Below are positions 16,432 to 25,246 of a stretch of 64,000 nt of DNA, in pieces (position 1 is the first letter of the stretch; each line of letters starts with the position of its first letter). The DNA comes from Ectorhizobium quercum (lineage in GTDB: Bacteria > Pseudomonadota > Alphaproteobacteria > Rhizobiales > Rhizobiaceae): the NCBI RefSeq assembly GCF_026552795.1, contig NZ_JANFPI010000004.1, forward strand, positions 62,001 through 126,000. The letters are read 5' to 3'. Made by a program: the position numbers and the translations under genes. The notes under the pieces are model-generated. The model searched no databases, was not told the origin of the DNA, and saw only the letters and a list, made by a program, of their open reading frames with translations.

Positions 16432-17178
16432 TCAGCCGCCTCCGAGATAGGCTTCCTGGACGGTGCGGTCGGCGCGGATTTCCTCCGGCGTGCCGCTGGT
16501 CAGGATTTCGCCGTGGTTGAGCACGGTGATGCGGTCGGCAAGCTGCATGACGACCGGCATGTTGTGTTCGATGAGAAGCACCGTCGCGGTCTTCGCGATC
16601 TCCTTCACCAGCCCGCAGAAATTCTCGATCTCGCCGTCGGAAAGGCCCTGCGTCGGTTCGTCGAGAATGAGCAGCTTCGGCTTGAGCGCCAGCCCCATCG
16701 CCACTTCCAGCAGGCGCTGGTGGCCGTAGGAGAGGTTGCCGGCGATAACCTCCCGGCGTTCGATCAGGCCGACCCGTTCGAGCGCGGCCAGCGCATCGGC
16801 GTCGAGCGCCTTTCGGTCGATGCGCGAAAGGAAGCCGCGATGGCGCTGGAGCGCGCTTTGCGCGGCGAGCGCGGCATTCTCGTAGACGCTCAGATTGGGA
16901 TAGATGCTAGTGATCTGGAACGTGTAGGCGATGCCCTCGCGCACCCGCCGGAAGGCGGGCTTTGCGGTGATGTCGCTGCCCATGAAGGAGATCGTGCCCG
17001 AAGACACCGGGATGCGGCCGGACAACAGCGAGACGAAGGTGGTCTTGCCGGCGCCGTTCGGCCCGATCAGCGCGCGGATCTCGCCCTGCCGGATCTCGAA
17101 GTCCACGTTCTGCACGGCCTTCAGCCCGCCGAAATGGCGGCTGAGGCCCTTCGTTTCGAGGATCGTCACGGCAGCCAT
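16432..17178 (-). CDS. Branched-chain-type ABC transporter ATP-binding protein (LivG-like)
   Basis: Second ATPase of the importer, 248 residues. Seen: LSRHFGGLKAVQNVDFEI at the N-terminus, Walker A GPNGAGKTT, the LivG-type FQITSIYPNLSVYENAALA, signature LSYGHQRLLEVAMGLA and Walker B ILDEPTQGL. I place the start at ATG 17178; the longer frame upstream is not LivG-like and lies over livM in another frame. It overlaps livM by 13 bases, consistent with one transcript. Confidence 0.9.
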   Translation of the reverse strand: MAAVTILETKGLSRHFGGLKAVQNVDFEIRQGEIRALIGPNGAGKTTFVSLLSGRIPVSSGTISFMGSDITAKPAFRRVREGIAYTFQITSIYPNLSVYENAALAAQSALQRHRGFLSRIDRKALDADALAALERVGLIERREVIAGNLSYGHQRLLEVAMGLALKPKLLILDEPTQGLSDGEIENFCGLVKEIAKTATVLLIEHNMPVVMQLADRITVLNHGEILTSGTPEEIRADRTVQEAYLGGG

Positions 17179-18128
17179 GTCATCCACCTTTCGCGGATCG
17201 TGCCGAGAATCCCCTTGGGGAAGAACAGCACGAGAAGGACCAGCGCCAGCCCCGTGACCAGCATGTAGGCCGGGGTATATTCGCTGGCGATGTCGATCAT
17301 GTAGAACATCGCGGCGGTGCCGAGCAGCGGTCCGAGGATCGTGCCCGCGCCGCCGAGCAGGGTGAAGAGCAGCGCCTCGATGGAATACTGGATGGAGGCG
17401 AAGGACGACCCGACATAGGCGAACAGCAGCGCATAGGCGGCACCCGCCATTGCCGAGATCGTGCCCGAGACGGTGAGCGCCATGAGCTTCAGCCGGAAGG
17501 TGTCGTAGCCGAGCATCAGCGTACGCGGCTCGTTCTCGCGCACGGCGATCAGCGCCCGGCCGGCCGGGCCGCGCACGAGCGCCAGCGTCACGAGAAGCGT
17601 CAGCACCATCAGCGCGAAGGCGATGTTGTAGCGCACCGTGGCGTCGGTCAGGTCGAAGACGGTGCCGAACAGCTCGAAGCTGCGGGCGCGCTGCGGCAGC
17701 ATCAGCCCTTCCTCGCCGCGCGTCCATTCGGAGAAGTACATGCTGGCCATGTAGGCGACCTGCGAGAACATCATGGTCACGATCATGAAGGACACGCCGG
17801 TGGTGCGCAGCGAGATCAGCCCGATGGCGAAGGAGACGACCGCACCAGTGGCGATGCCGGCCAGAAAGGCGGCCGGCACGCTCCATTCGAGGTGGAAGAC
17901 GGCAAGGCCCGCGCCGTAGAGGCCGCTTGCGAAGAACAGCGCATGGCCGAGGCTGAGCAGCCCGGTATAGCCGAACAGCAGGTTGTAGCCCATCGCGAAG
18001 ATCGCCAGCACCATGATGCGGGTCACGGTCAGCTCGTGATACTCGGGCAGGACGAATTGCAGCGCGAAGAAGACGAGGATGACGGCCGCATGCAGGAGGG
18101 CCGATTTGGTGAAGCCGGCATTCTTCAT
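17166..18128 (-). CDS. Branched-chain-type ABC transporter permease (LivM-like)
   Basis: Inner-membrane permease of the importer, 320 residues from ATG 18128. Multiple membrane segments (ALLHAAVILVFFALQFVLP, VLAIFAMGYNLLFGYTGLLSLGHALFF) and the LivM hallmark GYTGLLSLGHALFF are present. A C-terminal EAA-like loop (TLLGGAGTILGPLLGTA) is the ATPase contact site. It overlaps livH by four bases and livG by 13. Confidence 0.9.
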   Translation of the reverse strand: MKNAGFTKSALLHAAVILVFFALQFVLPEYHELTVTRIMVLAIFAMGYNLLFGYTGLLSLGHALFFASGLYGAGLAVFHLEWSVPAAFLAGIATGAVVSFAIGLISLRTTGVSFMIVTMMFSQVAYMASMYFSEWTRGEEGLMLPQRARSFELFGTVFDLTDATVRYNIAFALMVLTLLVTLALVRGPAGRALIAVRENEPRTLMLGYDTFRLKLMALTVSGTISAMAGAAYALLFAYVGSSFASIQYSIEALLFTLLGGAGTILGPLLGTAAMFYMIDIASEYTPAYMLVTGLALVLLVLFFPKGILGTIRERWMTWLP

Positions 18129-19006
18129 CGCGCTTTTGCTCCGAACAGCCCTTCCGGCTTGAAGATCAGCACCAGCGCGACCAGAAGCGTGGAGAGCATC
18201 TTGGCAAGCGTCGGCGAGAAGAAGACGGAGATGATGCCGTCGCTGAGCCCGATCACCAGCGCCGCCGCCACGGTGCCCCGGATGGAGCCGAGGCCGCCGA
18301 TGATGACGACGATGAAGGACATCAGCAGGGGATCGAGGCCCATCAGGTAATGCGCCTGGCGGATCGGCACGATCAGCACGGCGGCGAGTGCGGCCAGCAT
18401 CGCGCCCGCGGCGAAGACGAAGCCGTAGACCCGCCCGATGGGAATGCCGAAGGCCTGCGCGGTCTCGCTGTCGTATTGCGTGGCGCGCATGACGAGGCCG
18501 ATGCGGGTGCGCGTCAGGACGAACCACACGACGCCGAGGATCGCGAGCGCAGCGGCGATGACGAAGAAATTATAGGCTGAATAGCCGAACCACGGAAGCT
18601 GGATGCGATAGTAGAAGGGCGGCGCGACGGATTGCGCATCCGGCCCGAAGGTGATGAGCACGGTCTGCTGGATGATGTAGAGCATGCCGATGGTCGCGAC
18701 GATGGTCGCCTCGGGATTGTAGGAAAGCCGTTGCAGCACCAGCCGCTCGCCGGCGAAGGCGACGGCGCCGACCACCAGCGGGCTGACGATCAGCGCCGCG
18801 AAGAAGCCGACCGCCGGATGGAAGCCGAGCAGCGAGGCGACCCACCAGGCGACGACCGCGCCGAGCATGTGGAACTCGCCGTGGGCGACGTTGACGACAC
18901 GCATCACGCCGAAGACCAGCGACAGGCCGAGCGCGGTCAGCGTCAGCACTGCTGCCTGCAACAGGCCTTCCAGCGTCGCCAGAAAAAGGAATGGACCGAA
19001 TGCCAC
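18125..19006 (-). CDS. Branched-chain-type ABC transporter permease (LivH-like)
   Basis: Partner permease, 293 residues if started at GTG 19006, which has GAGG eight bases upstream and gives the usual LivH length and N-terminus (GPFLFLATLEGLLQAAVLTLTALGLSLVFGVMRVVNVAHGEFHMLG contains the LivH motif VNVAHGEF). Starts further upstream add 24 charged residues not expected in the family. The EAA-like loop VVIIGGLGSIRGTVAAAL is present near the C-terminus. A strong hairpin separates it from livK. Confidence 0.88.
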   Translation of the reverse strand: MAFGPFLFLATLEGLLQAAVLTLTALGLSLVFGVMRVVNVAHGEFHMLGAVVAWWVASLLGFHPAVGFFAALIVSPLVVGAVAFAGERLVLQRLSYNPEATIVATIGMLYIIQQTVLITFGPDAQSVAPPFYYRIQLPWFGYSAYNFFVIAAALAILGVVWFVLTRTRIGLVMRATQYDSETAQAFGIPIGRVYGFVFAAGAMLAALAAVLIVPIRQAHYLMGLDPLLMSFIVVIIGGLGSIRGTVAAALVIGLSDGIISVFFSPTLAKMLSTLLVALVLIFKPEGLFGAKAR

Positions 19007-19126
19007 GTCATGAACCTCGTCATTTGTCCGGTTGTCCCATCCGGCAAGCGCGTGCCGGACGAAAGCGCTGCGCCGCATGGGCGCGGTTCCGGAAATATCG
19101 GGGAAAGAGCAGGGCTTGAGGCATTG

Positions 19127-19154
19127 GGGCCGCGCACGTCGGTGCGCGCGGCCC
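19127..19154. terminator. Intercistronic GC hairpin between livK and livH
   Basis: GGGCCGCGCAC pairs with GTGCGCGCGGCCC across a four-base loop, with one CG bulge. It lies eight bases after the livK stop and has no U tract. It probably protects livK mRNA or partly terminates, lowering the downstream permease genes relative to the binding protein. Confidence 0.5.
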
Positions 19155-19162
19155 GGATGCCA

Positions 19163-20470
19163 TCAGAGCGCCATCTGGGTGTAGTCGGCGGTCACTTCGT
19201 AGGCGCCGTCCTCGATGGAGGTCTTGTGGACCACGTTGAGCCTGCCGTTTTCCACCTTCGAGATGAACTGGTGGCCGTAACACTGGTGGTTCTTGCCGTT
19301 GAATATCTTGTCGCCCTGCGGATATTCGCGGCTTTCCGGCATGGTCTCGATGGCCTCCATCGCCTCGATGAAGGCGGCCTTGTCCTGCGGGCCCTGATAG
19401 TTGGCCGCTTCCATAGCCTGCTTGATGAAGAACAGCGATTCCCAGCAGCCGAACATGTGGGCATAGGTGGAGATGTCGCGCGGGTCCGCCGTGCTGGCGC
19501 CGTTGTCATCGACGCCGACGGCGGCACGGTAGAACTTGTCCCACTCGCTCTGGTTCTCCTGGGCGTAACGCGGCATGCCTTCCCAGAAATAGGTGCCTTC
19601 CAGGAAGGAAAGCTGCGGCGTGGCGAGGTCGACCGCCTCGATGCTGTCGATGAAGCCGAAGATTTCCGGGCGGTTGGAACCGTAGAACTGGCCGAGTTCC
19701 GTCGCGAAGGTCAGCACGGAGGGGCCGATCATGACGTGGTAGAGCACGTCCGTGTCGCTGGGGATGCGTGGGAAATAGCGCGTGAAGGACTTTTCCGTGG
19801 GCGGAATGGGGATGAGTTCGGCGATCTCGCCGCCCTGCGCCTTGATCGCGGCCGAAAAATAGTCGCGATGATCGTGGCCGAAGGCGTAGTCGGGAAAGAT
19901 CATCGTGACCTTCTTGCCCAGGTTCTGGGAAACCCAGGGCGCCATCGCCGTCACCTGGCTGCGCACATCGGTGATGCAGGGCTGGAAACAGTAGCGGTTG
20001 AGCGAGCCGGACGGTATGTGGGTGCCTTCCGACACGGCGATATAGGGCATCTTCAGTTCACCGGCCCGCGGGGCGGAGCCGATGACGACATGCGAGAACA
20101 GCGCGCCGTAGACCGCGTCGACCCTGTGCTGGGTCGCGAATTTCTCGACCACCTCGGCGCCGCGCTTCACGTCGGTGCCGTCATCCTCGATGACGAGCTC
20201 GAGCGGCCGGCCGTTGATGCCGCCGTCCTCATTGATGACCTTGACGGCGGCAAGCGCCGTGCGCTCGTACCAGCGGCCGTAGGAGGCGCCGATGCCGGTG
20301 CGGTGCAATTGCATGCCGATGCGGATCGGGGCGGAAGTCTGCGCCTGGCTGTAGCGCACGAAGCCGGGTGCGACGCCGGCGGCAAGCCCGGCGCCGGCGG
20401 CAGCGCCAATTCCCAGGAGGGTGGAGCGGCGCGTGATCGCATTTCTGGACTGGATGATCTTGTCTGGCAT
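19163..20470 (-). CDS. ABC transporter substrate-binding protein (LivK/FmdD-type), Tat-exported
   Basis: Periplasmic binding protein of the importer, 435 residues. The N-terminus (SRNAITRRSTLLGIGAAAGAGLAAGVAPGFV) has a twin-arginine pair, long hydrophobic stretch and cleavage region near SQAQT, so Tat export is likely. The mature part (IRIGMQLHRTGIGASYGRWYERTALAAVKVINEDGGINGRPLELVIEDDGTD) is a type I periplasmic binding fold of the amide/urea-binding branch. It heads the operon; AGGGGA precedes the ATG, and operator site c is 56 bases upstream. The ligand is unknown; a pathway substrate is inferred from co-regulation. Confidence 0.88.
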   Translation of the reverse strand: MPDKIIQSRNAITRRSTLLGIGAAAGAGLAAGVAPGFVRYSQAQTSAPIRIGMQLHRTGIGASYGRWYERTALAAVKVINEDGGINGRPLELVIEDDGTDVKRGAEVVEKFATQHRVDAVYGALFSHVVIGSAPRAGELKMPYIAVSEGTHIPSGSLNRYCFQPCITDVRSQVTAMAPWVSQNLGKKVTMIFPDYAFGHDHRDYFSAAIKAQGGEIAELIPIPPTEKSFTRYFPRIPSDTDVLYHVMIGPSVLTFATELGQFYGSNRPEIFGFIDSIEAVDLATPQLSFLEGTYFWEGMPRYAQENQSEWDKFYRAAVGVDDNGASTADPRDISTYAHMFGCWESLFFIKQAMEAANYQGPQDKAAFIEAMEAIETMPESREYPQGDKIFNGKNHQCYGHQFISKVENGRLNVVHKTSIEDGAYEVTADYTQMAL

Positions 20471-20525
20471 TGAATTTCCCCTCTGTTGGAAATTGACGTC
20501 GGCCGTTGTTTTGTAATGTGGCAGA

Positions 20526-20543
20526 TCGTTCGTCTACTAACAA
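20526..20543. promoter_or_regulatory. MarR-type operator palindrome, site c (liv operon)
   Basis: TCGTTCGTCTACTAACAA, 6 of 9 half-site matches, keeps the invariant TTnG-N4-CnAA core. It lies 56 bases upstream of livK in the divergent gap to the membrane-protein gene. Confidence 0.6.
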
Positions 20544-20699
20544 AACATGAGATCCCGCCTTTGACAAGCGCCGTCTTTCGGGCTGGCTCGCCGATGGCGG
20601 TGCGATGCGTCTCCTTGTTTTTTCGTAGCGCTTTCTTGCAGGAAAGGACAGCATGGGATGCGATCGTTTTCGCGCGCGATGGACAGGCCCGGTGCGATC

Positions 20700-20717
20700 A
20701 TGTTTGTATACCAACGA
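20700..20717. promoter_or_regulatory. MarR-type operator palindrome, site d (membrane protein gene)
   Basis: ATGTTTGTATACCAACGA has the GTATAC centre and the TTnG-N4-CnAA core. It lies 25 bases upstream of the ATG at 20742, which argues that the true start of that gene is downstream of this site and not at 20658. Confidence 0.6.
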
Positions 20718-20741
20718 TTGGCGGGGCAAGGGGATTGCGGC

Positions 20742-22193
20742 ATGGGGGCAGGCAGGCAAGAGGCGTTTTGCGGACGGGTCGGGCTGGGCGTTACGGCGTC
20801 GGCATTCTGGTTGTGCGCCTCGGCGCCGGCCTTCGCGCACGGGGCGGAACGCGGTCTCGTGATGCTTCTTCCCGTGGGCTATTACATGACCGGCGGCGCG
20901 CTGGCCGTTCTGTTGTCCTTCTTGCTTCTGGCCGCGGTGCCCGGCCGCTGGCTGGCCGGAAAAGGGGTGCCGGCCCTTGCCTTCGCGCCCGCCGTGACCG
21001 TGCCGAAGGCGCCGGTCAGCCTGCTGGCGCTCGCCGTGCTCGCCGTCTGCGTCGTGTCCGGCTTCGTGTCGACGGGCGATCCGCTGACGAATCCGCTGCC
21101 GCTCGTCATCTGGACCGGCTGGTGGGTCGGGTTCACATTGGCCCAGGCGGTTTTCGGCAATCTCTGGCCCTGGTTCAACCCGTGGAGCGGATTGCTGGCG
21201 CTGATGCGCCGCGTCTCGGGCGGCGACGTCGGGCTGCGTCCGCTCGTCGCCCTGCCGGTTCGTCTGGGCTATGGGCTGGCCATCCTGCAATTTGCCGTGT
21301 TCGCCTGGTTCGAACTCGTGTCCATCGCGCCGGAGGACCCGCCCCGGCTGGCGCAGGCCGTCCTGCTCTACTGGGCCGTCAATCTGGCGGCGATGATCGT
21401 GTTCGGCGAGGCGGAATGGACGAAGCGCGGCGAGCCCTTTTCGGTCTTCTTCCGCATGATCGGCCTGTTCGCGCCGTTTTTCACGATGCGGACGCCACAG
21501 GGGCCGAAGCTGGCGCTGACCTGGCCCGGACTGCGCTGCCGCGAGGCCGATCCGATGCCCGTGAGCGGAACACTGCTCATCCTGCTGACGCTCGGCACCG
21601 CCTCCTTCGACGGCTTTTCCGAAACCTTCACATGGTTCGATCTCATCGGCCGGAATCCGCTGGAATTCGCCGGCCGCAGCAGCGTCACGCTTCCCAATTC
21701 CCTCGGCCTCTACGCGGCGGCGGCGATGCTCGGCCTCCTGTTCTACGGCGCGGTCGCGGCAGGGGCCGCGCTCGCCGGCGGATCGCTTTCGGACGTCCAG
21801 CCGCTTGCCGGAAGGCTGATCTATTCCATCATTCCCATTTCCATCGCTTTCCACGGCGCGCATTACCTGACGATGCTGCTGATCAACGGCCAGTATCTCG
21901 CGGCCATGCTGTCCGATCCCTTCCTGCGCGGCTGGGACCTGTTCGGAACAGCCCACTGGCACGTCACCACCTCCTTCCTGCAACATCTGGAAGGCGTGCG
22001 GATGATCTGGATCGCGCAGACTGCGGTGATCGTCACCGGCCATGTCGTCGGCATCCTCGTCGCCCACATGATCGCGCTCGATTATTTCGGAAAAGCCGGG
22101 GCGGCCGCCCGCTCGCAGCTTTTCCTTGCGGCCGCGATGGTGTTCTACACGGTCTTCGGGCTCTGGCTGCTGTCGACGCCCTCCATCGGATGA
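20742..22193 (+). CDS. Polytopic membrane protein of unknown function in the catabolic regulon
   Basis: Function not recognised with confidence. It has 483 residues from ATG 20742 (AAGGGGA seven bases upstream), with a signal-peptide-like start (VTASAFWLCASAPAFAHG) and about ten hydrophobic segments, including LPVGYYMTGGALAVLLSFLLLAAVP and TNPLPLVIWTGWWVGFTLAQAVFGNLWPWFNPW. A histidine-containing stretch in the C-terminal half (ISIAFHGAHYLTMLLING; TAHWHVTTSFLQHLEG) could bind metal or heme. I have a weak memory that proteins of this kind are annotated as a fenitrothion-hydrolase membrane subunit (FedB), but nothing here proves hydrolase activity. It is divergent from livK and upstream of the ferredoxin reductase gene, each with its own operator. 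A transporter or membrane electron-transfer role is equally possible. Confidence 0.75.
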   Translation: MGAGRQEAFCGRVGLGVTASAFWLCASAPAFAHGAERGLVMLLPVGYYMTGGALAVLLSFLLLAAVPGRWLAGKGVPALAFAPAVTVPKAPVSLLALAVLAVCVVSGFVSTGDPLTNPLPLVIWTGWWVGFTLAQAVFGNLWPWFNPWSGLLALMRRVSGGDVGLRPLVALPVRLGYGLAILQFAVFAWFELVSIAPEDPPRLAQAVLLYWAVNLAAMIVFGEAEWTKRGEPFSVFFRMIGLFAPFFTMRTPQGPKLALTWPGLRCREADPMPVSGTLLILLTLGTASFDGFSETFTWFDLIGRNPLEFAGRSSVTLPNSLGLYAAAAMLGLLFYGAVAAGAALAGGSLSDVQPLAGRLIYSIIPISIAFHGAHYLTMLLINGQYLAAMLSDPFLRGWDLFGTAHWHVTTSFLQHLEGVRMIWIAQTAVIVTGHVVGILVAHMIALDYFGKAGAAARSQLFLAAAMVFYTVFGLWLLSTPSIG

Positions 22194-22230
22194 GCGTTTT
22201 GCGTGCCGCGCCGCAACATCCTCCGTTGCG

Positions 22231-22266
22231 ATTTTAAATTCATTCGTATACAAACGAATTTAAAAT
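22231..22266. promoter_or_regulatory. MarR-type operator palindrome, site e (fpr), inside a 36-bp inverted repeat
   Basis: The core TCATTCGTATACAAACGA (22240-22257) fits the seven-site set. It is embedded in a longer inverted repeat: 22231-22248 and 22249-22266 match in 16 of 18 positions. The repeat ends 22 bases before the reductase ATG. Confidence 0.72.
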
Positions 22267-22288
22267 CGCGCGAGAAAAGGGGATCTCC

Positions 22289-23125
22289 ATGACCGACGTC
22301 GCAACCGCCGCAACCGGGGGGCAGCCCGCCCCGCAGCCCGCAAACTGGCCCGTTCCGGACAATGTCTTCGCCGAAACCGTGACGGCCGTCGAGCATTACA
22401 CCGACCGGCTCTTCCGCTTTCGCATCACCCGTCCGGCGAGCTTCCGCTTCCGCTCCGGCGAGTTCGTGATGATCGGCCTGCCGAACGCGGCCAAGCCGGT
22501 GTTCCGGGCCTATTCGATCGCCAGCCCGTCCTGGGACGAGGAAATCGAATTCTTCTCGATCAAGGTTCCCGGCGGCCCGCTGACGGAGCATCTCCAGAAG
22601 ATCCGGCCGGGCGATACGGTGCTGATGCGCAGGAAGCCGACCGGCACGCTGGTGCTCGACGCGCTCGTTCCCGGCAAGCGGCTCTACATGCTCTCGACCG
22701 GCACCGGCGTCGCGCCCTTCGCGAGCCTCATCCGCGATCCCGAGACCTACGAGAAATTCGAGGAGGTGGTGCTGGTGCAGACCTGCCGCGAGGTGGCCGA
22801 GCTTGCCTATATCACCCGCATGGTGGAGGCGCTGAAGGAGGACCCGCTGGTCGGCGAAATGGTCGAGGGCCGTCTGCGGCTCCACACCACGACGACGCGC
22901 GAGCCGTTCGAGCGCATGGGCCGCATCACCGACCTGATGACCTCCGGGCGGTTCTTCGAGGATGCGGGCCTGCCGCCCATCGCGCCCGAGGACGACCGCG
23001 CCATGATCTGCGGCTCGATGGCGATGCTGAACGACACCAAGGCCGTGCTTGAGGGCTTCGGGCTCATCGAGGGGGCCAACAACGCGCCCGCCACCTTCGT
23101 GGTCGAGCGCGCTTTTGTCGGCTGA
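22289..23125 (+). CDS. fpr: Ferredoxin--NADP(+) reductase
   Basis: FAD enzyme moving electrons between NADPH and ferredoxin or flavodoxin. It has 278 residues with the FAD-binding RAYSIASPSWDEEIEFF motif, KVPGGPLTEHLQKI, the NADP-binding STGTGVAPFASLIRDPETYEKFEEVVLVQTCREVAEL region and a terminal VVERAFVG. This is the bacterial FNR (Fpr subclass). RBS AAAAGGGG lies upstream of ATG 22289. It carries its own island operator, so it is probably a pathway-specific copy that feeds reduced ferredoxin to the 6-hydroxynicotinate reductase homologue. That role is inference; general oxidative-stress Fpr proteins look alike. Confidence 0.9.
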   Translation: MTDVATAATGGQPAPQPANWPVPDNVFAETVTAVEHYTDRLFRFRITRPASFRFRSGEFVMIGLPNAAKPVFRAYSIASPSWDEEIEFFSIKVPGGPLTEHLQKIRPGDTVLMRRKPTGTLVLDALVPGKRLYMLSTGTGVAPFASLIRDPETYEKFEEVVLVQTCREVAELAYITRMVEALKEDPLVGEMVEGRLRLHTTTTREPFERMGRITDLMTSGRFFEDAGLPPIAPEDDRAMICGSMAMLNDTKAVLEGFGLIEGANNAPATFVVERAFVG

Positions 23126-23134
23126 GGCTGTCTT

Positions 23135-23169
23135 GCACCCGCCCATAGCGTCTGGCTGCGGGCGGGTGC
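23135..23169. terminator. Bidirectional terminator between fpr and tctA
   Basis: GCACCCGCCC (23135-23144) pairs perfectly with GGGCGGGTGC (23160-23169) over a 15-base loop, in the gap between the convergent fpr and tctA-like genes. There is no clear U tract. Confidence 0.6.
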
Positions 23170-23175
23170 GAGGGT

Positions 23176-24675
23176 TCAGTCGTCCTCCAGCATCCTGGCC
23201 TTGCGGCCGATGGCCGGCAGCAGCGGCAGGAGAATGGTGGCCAGCGTGATGACGATGAGGGTCGCCGACACCGGCCGCTCGATGAAGATCGACCACGAGC
23301 CCTTGCTGAGGATCAGCGAGCGGCGGAAATTCTCCTCCATGATGGGGCCGAGGATGATGCCGAAGGCAAGCGGCGCGGCGGGGATGCGCATCAGCAGCAT
23401 GATGTATCCGAGGCCGCCGAAGGCGATCATGATCATGATGTCGGACACGCTGTTGCGGATGGCATAGGCGCCGACGACGCACAGAAGGGCGATGGCCGCC
23501 ATCAGGATATGCGTCGGCGTCTTCATCACCAACACGACGAAGCGGATCAGGCCGAAGCCGATGAAGAAGGTCAGCACGGTGCCGAAGAAGATCGCGGCGT
23601 AGATCGTCCCGACGATCGTCGGGTTCTCGGCAAACAGCATCGGCCCCGGGCGAAGGCCGTGGATCAGCAGCGCCCCGATCAGCACCGCCGACATCGAATC
23701 GCCGGGAATGCCGAGCGTGATCATCGGGATCATGGCACCGCCGGTATTCGCGCTGTTGGCCGATTCCGGCGCGACGATGCCGGCCGGCTCGCCCTTGCCG
23801 AACGTCGCGCCGGGCCGGGCGAAGCGCTGCTCCTGCGCATAGGCGATGGCGACGGCGATGGCCGAGCCCGCCGCCGGCACGGCGCCGATGAAGGTGCCGA
23901 TGGCGCTGCCGCGCAGGGTGGTCTTCCACAGGCCGGCGACTTCCTTCAGGGGCGGGAACAGCGAGCCGATCGGCGGCACCTTCGGCAGCTTGCTCTGGTC
24001 GAGGGAAATCGTCCGCAGCACCTCCGTCAGGCCGAAGATGCCGATGGTGACGGGGATGAGGTCGATACCGTTCTGCAGGGTGTGCGAGCCGAAATCGAAG
24101 CGGGCGATGTCGGTCATCATGTCGAAGCCGACCATGCCGCAGATCAGGCCGATGACGCCGGACAGGATGCCGGCGAAGGTGGAGCCCTTGGCGGTGAAGG
24201 CGAGCAGGACGAGGCCGAAGACCGCCAGCATGGTGAATTCCGGGCTGCGGAACGCCATCGCCGACTGCGCCACCAGCGGCGCGATGAGGATCAGCACGAC
24301 GAAGCCGATGAGGCCGCCGAGCGTGGAGGCGATGAGGGCGTGGCCCAGCGCATGCCCGGCCCGGCCCGACTGGGCCATCGGAAAACCGTCGAACTGCGTG
24401 ACGATCGCGCCCGGCGTGCCGGGAATGTTGATCAGGATCGCCGAGATCGAGCCGCCGAAGACGCTGCCGACAAGCAATGCGATCAGGAAGATGATGGCGC
24501 TGGCGGGCTCCATGCCGTAGGTCATGGGCAGAAAGATCGCCAGCGCCATCGTCGAGCTGATGCCGGGCAGGGCGCCGAGGATGATCCCCAGCAGCACCGA
24601 CAGGCAGAGCATCACCATCAGGAACGGGCTTTGCAGGATCGACAGCGAAACCTGCGCGAAGGAATCGATAAGCAT
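23176..24675 (-). CDS. Tripartite tricarboxylate transporter large permease (TctA family)
   Basis: Large membrane subunit of a TTT secondary transporter. It has 499 residues with 10-12 hydrophobic segments and the TctA hallmarks LGALPGISSTMALAIFLPMTYGM and ILINIPGTPGAIVTQFDGFPMAQ. GGGAG lies eight bases before ATG 24675. Last gene of tctC-tctB-tctA. The family takes up citrate, tartrate and aromatic acids such as terephthalate. Operator site f upstream of tctC suggests the cargo is a pathway carboxylate, perhaps nicotinate or 6-hydroxynicotinate. Confidence 0.92.
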   Translation of the reverse strand: MLIDSFAQVSLSILQSPFLMVMLCLSVLLGIILGALPGISSTMALAIFLPMTYGMEPASAIIFLIALLVGSVFGGSISAILINIPGTPGAIVTQFDGFPMAQSGRAGHALGHALIASTLGGLIGFVVLILIAPLVAQSAMAFRSPEFTMLAVFGLVLLAFTAKGSTFAGILSGVIGLICGMVGFDMMTDIARFDFGSHTLQNGIDLIPVTIGIFGLTEVLRTISLDQSKLPKVPPIGSLFPPLKEVAGLWKTTLRGSAIGTFIGAVPAAGSAIAVAIAYAQEQRFARPGATFGKGEPAGIVAPESANSANTGGAMIPMITLGIPGDSMSAVLIGALLIHGLRPGPMLFAENPTIVGTIYAAIFFGTVLTFFIGFGLIRFVVLVMKTPTHILMAAIALLCVVGAYAIRNSVSDIMIMIAFGGLGYIMLLMRIPAAPLAFGIILGPIMEENFRRSLILSKGSWSIFIERPVSATLIVITLATILLPLLPAIGRKARMLEDD

Positions 24676-24688
24676 TTCCCGGTCTCCC

Positions 24689-25195
24689 TCAGGGAAGGAG
24701 TACGCCCAGAAGGCGGACGAAGGTGAAGTGGACGGCGAGCGTCAGCAGGATCGACAGCACCGCCGCGACGGCCAGCCGCTGGGCCACGGAGCCGGTGCCG
24801 GGCGAGAGGAGGAAGATCCACAGGGTGGTGAAGACGAAGGCCGGGGCGATGAAGCCGATGCGCGTGATGGCCAGCACTTCGAGCAGGATCGTTGCCAGAA
24901 AGGCGACGGGCCTTGCCATCTGCACCGCCTTTTGCCGCAGCATGCGGCGCGTCCTCTCCATGCCCGGAAACCGCGCGATCCCGGCCGCGACGAAATAGAG
25001 GCCGCCCAGGCTCAGCGTCGAAAGACACAGCACGGGCAGCATAGCCGGCCCGGGGTCGAAGCCGGGCGCCCACAGGCTTTCGGCAAGGCCGGGACTGGTG
25101 AAATAGGAATACCAGCCGACGGCGGCCCAGCCAAGGAAGAACAGCCCCCCGGCGAGATTCGCTCCGGCGGCGCCGTCTTTTTCATCGATCATCAT
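24689..25195 (-). CDS. Tripartite tricarboxylate transporter small membrane subunit (TctB family)
   Basis: Small membrane subunit of the TTT transporter, 168 residues with four hydrophobic segments (GLFFLGWAAVGWYSYF, LPVLCLSTLSLGGLYFVAAGIA, ILLEVLAITRIGFIAPAFVFTTLWIFLL, LAVAAVLSILLTLAVHFTFVRLLGVLLP). I prefer ATG 25195 because GGAG stands six bases before it; TTG 25207 would place GGAG within the coding sequence. It lies between tctC and tctA, 13 bases before tctA. Confidence 0.85.
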   Translation of the reverse strand: MMIDEKDGAAGANLAGGLFFLGWAAVGWYSYFTSPGLAESLWAPGFDPGPAMLPVLCLSTLSLGGLYFVAAGIARFPGMERTRRMLRQKAVQMARPVAFLATILLEVLAITRIGFIAPAFVFTTLWIFLLSPGTGSVAQRLAVAAVLSILLTLAVHFTFVRLLGVLLP

Positions 25196-25246
25196 GGCAT
25201 GCTCCAAAACGGAAGAGGGGCCGCGGGTGGCGGCCCCCTGCTGGGA

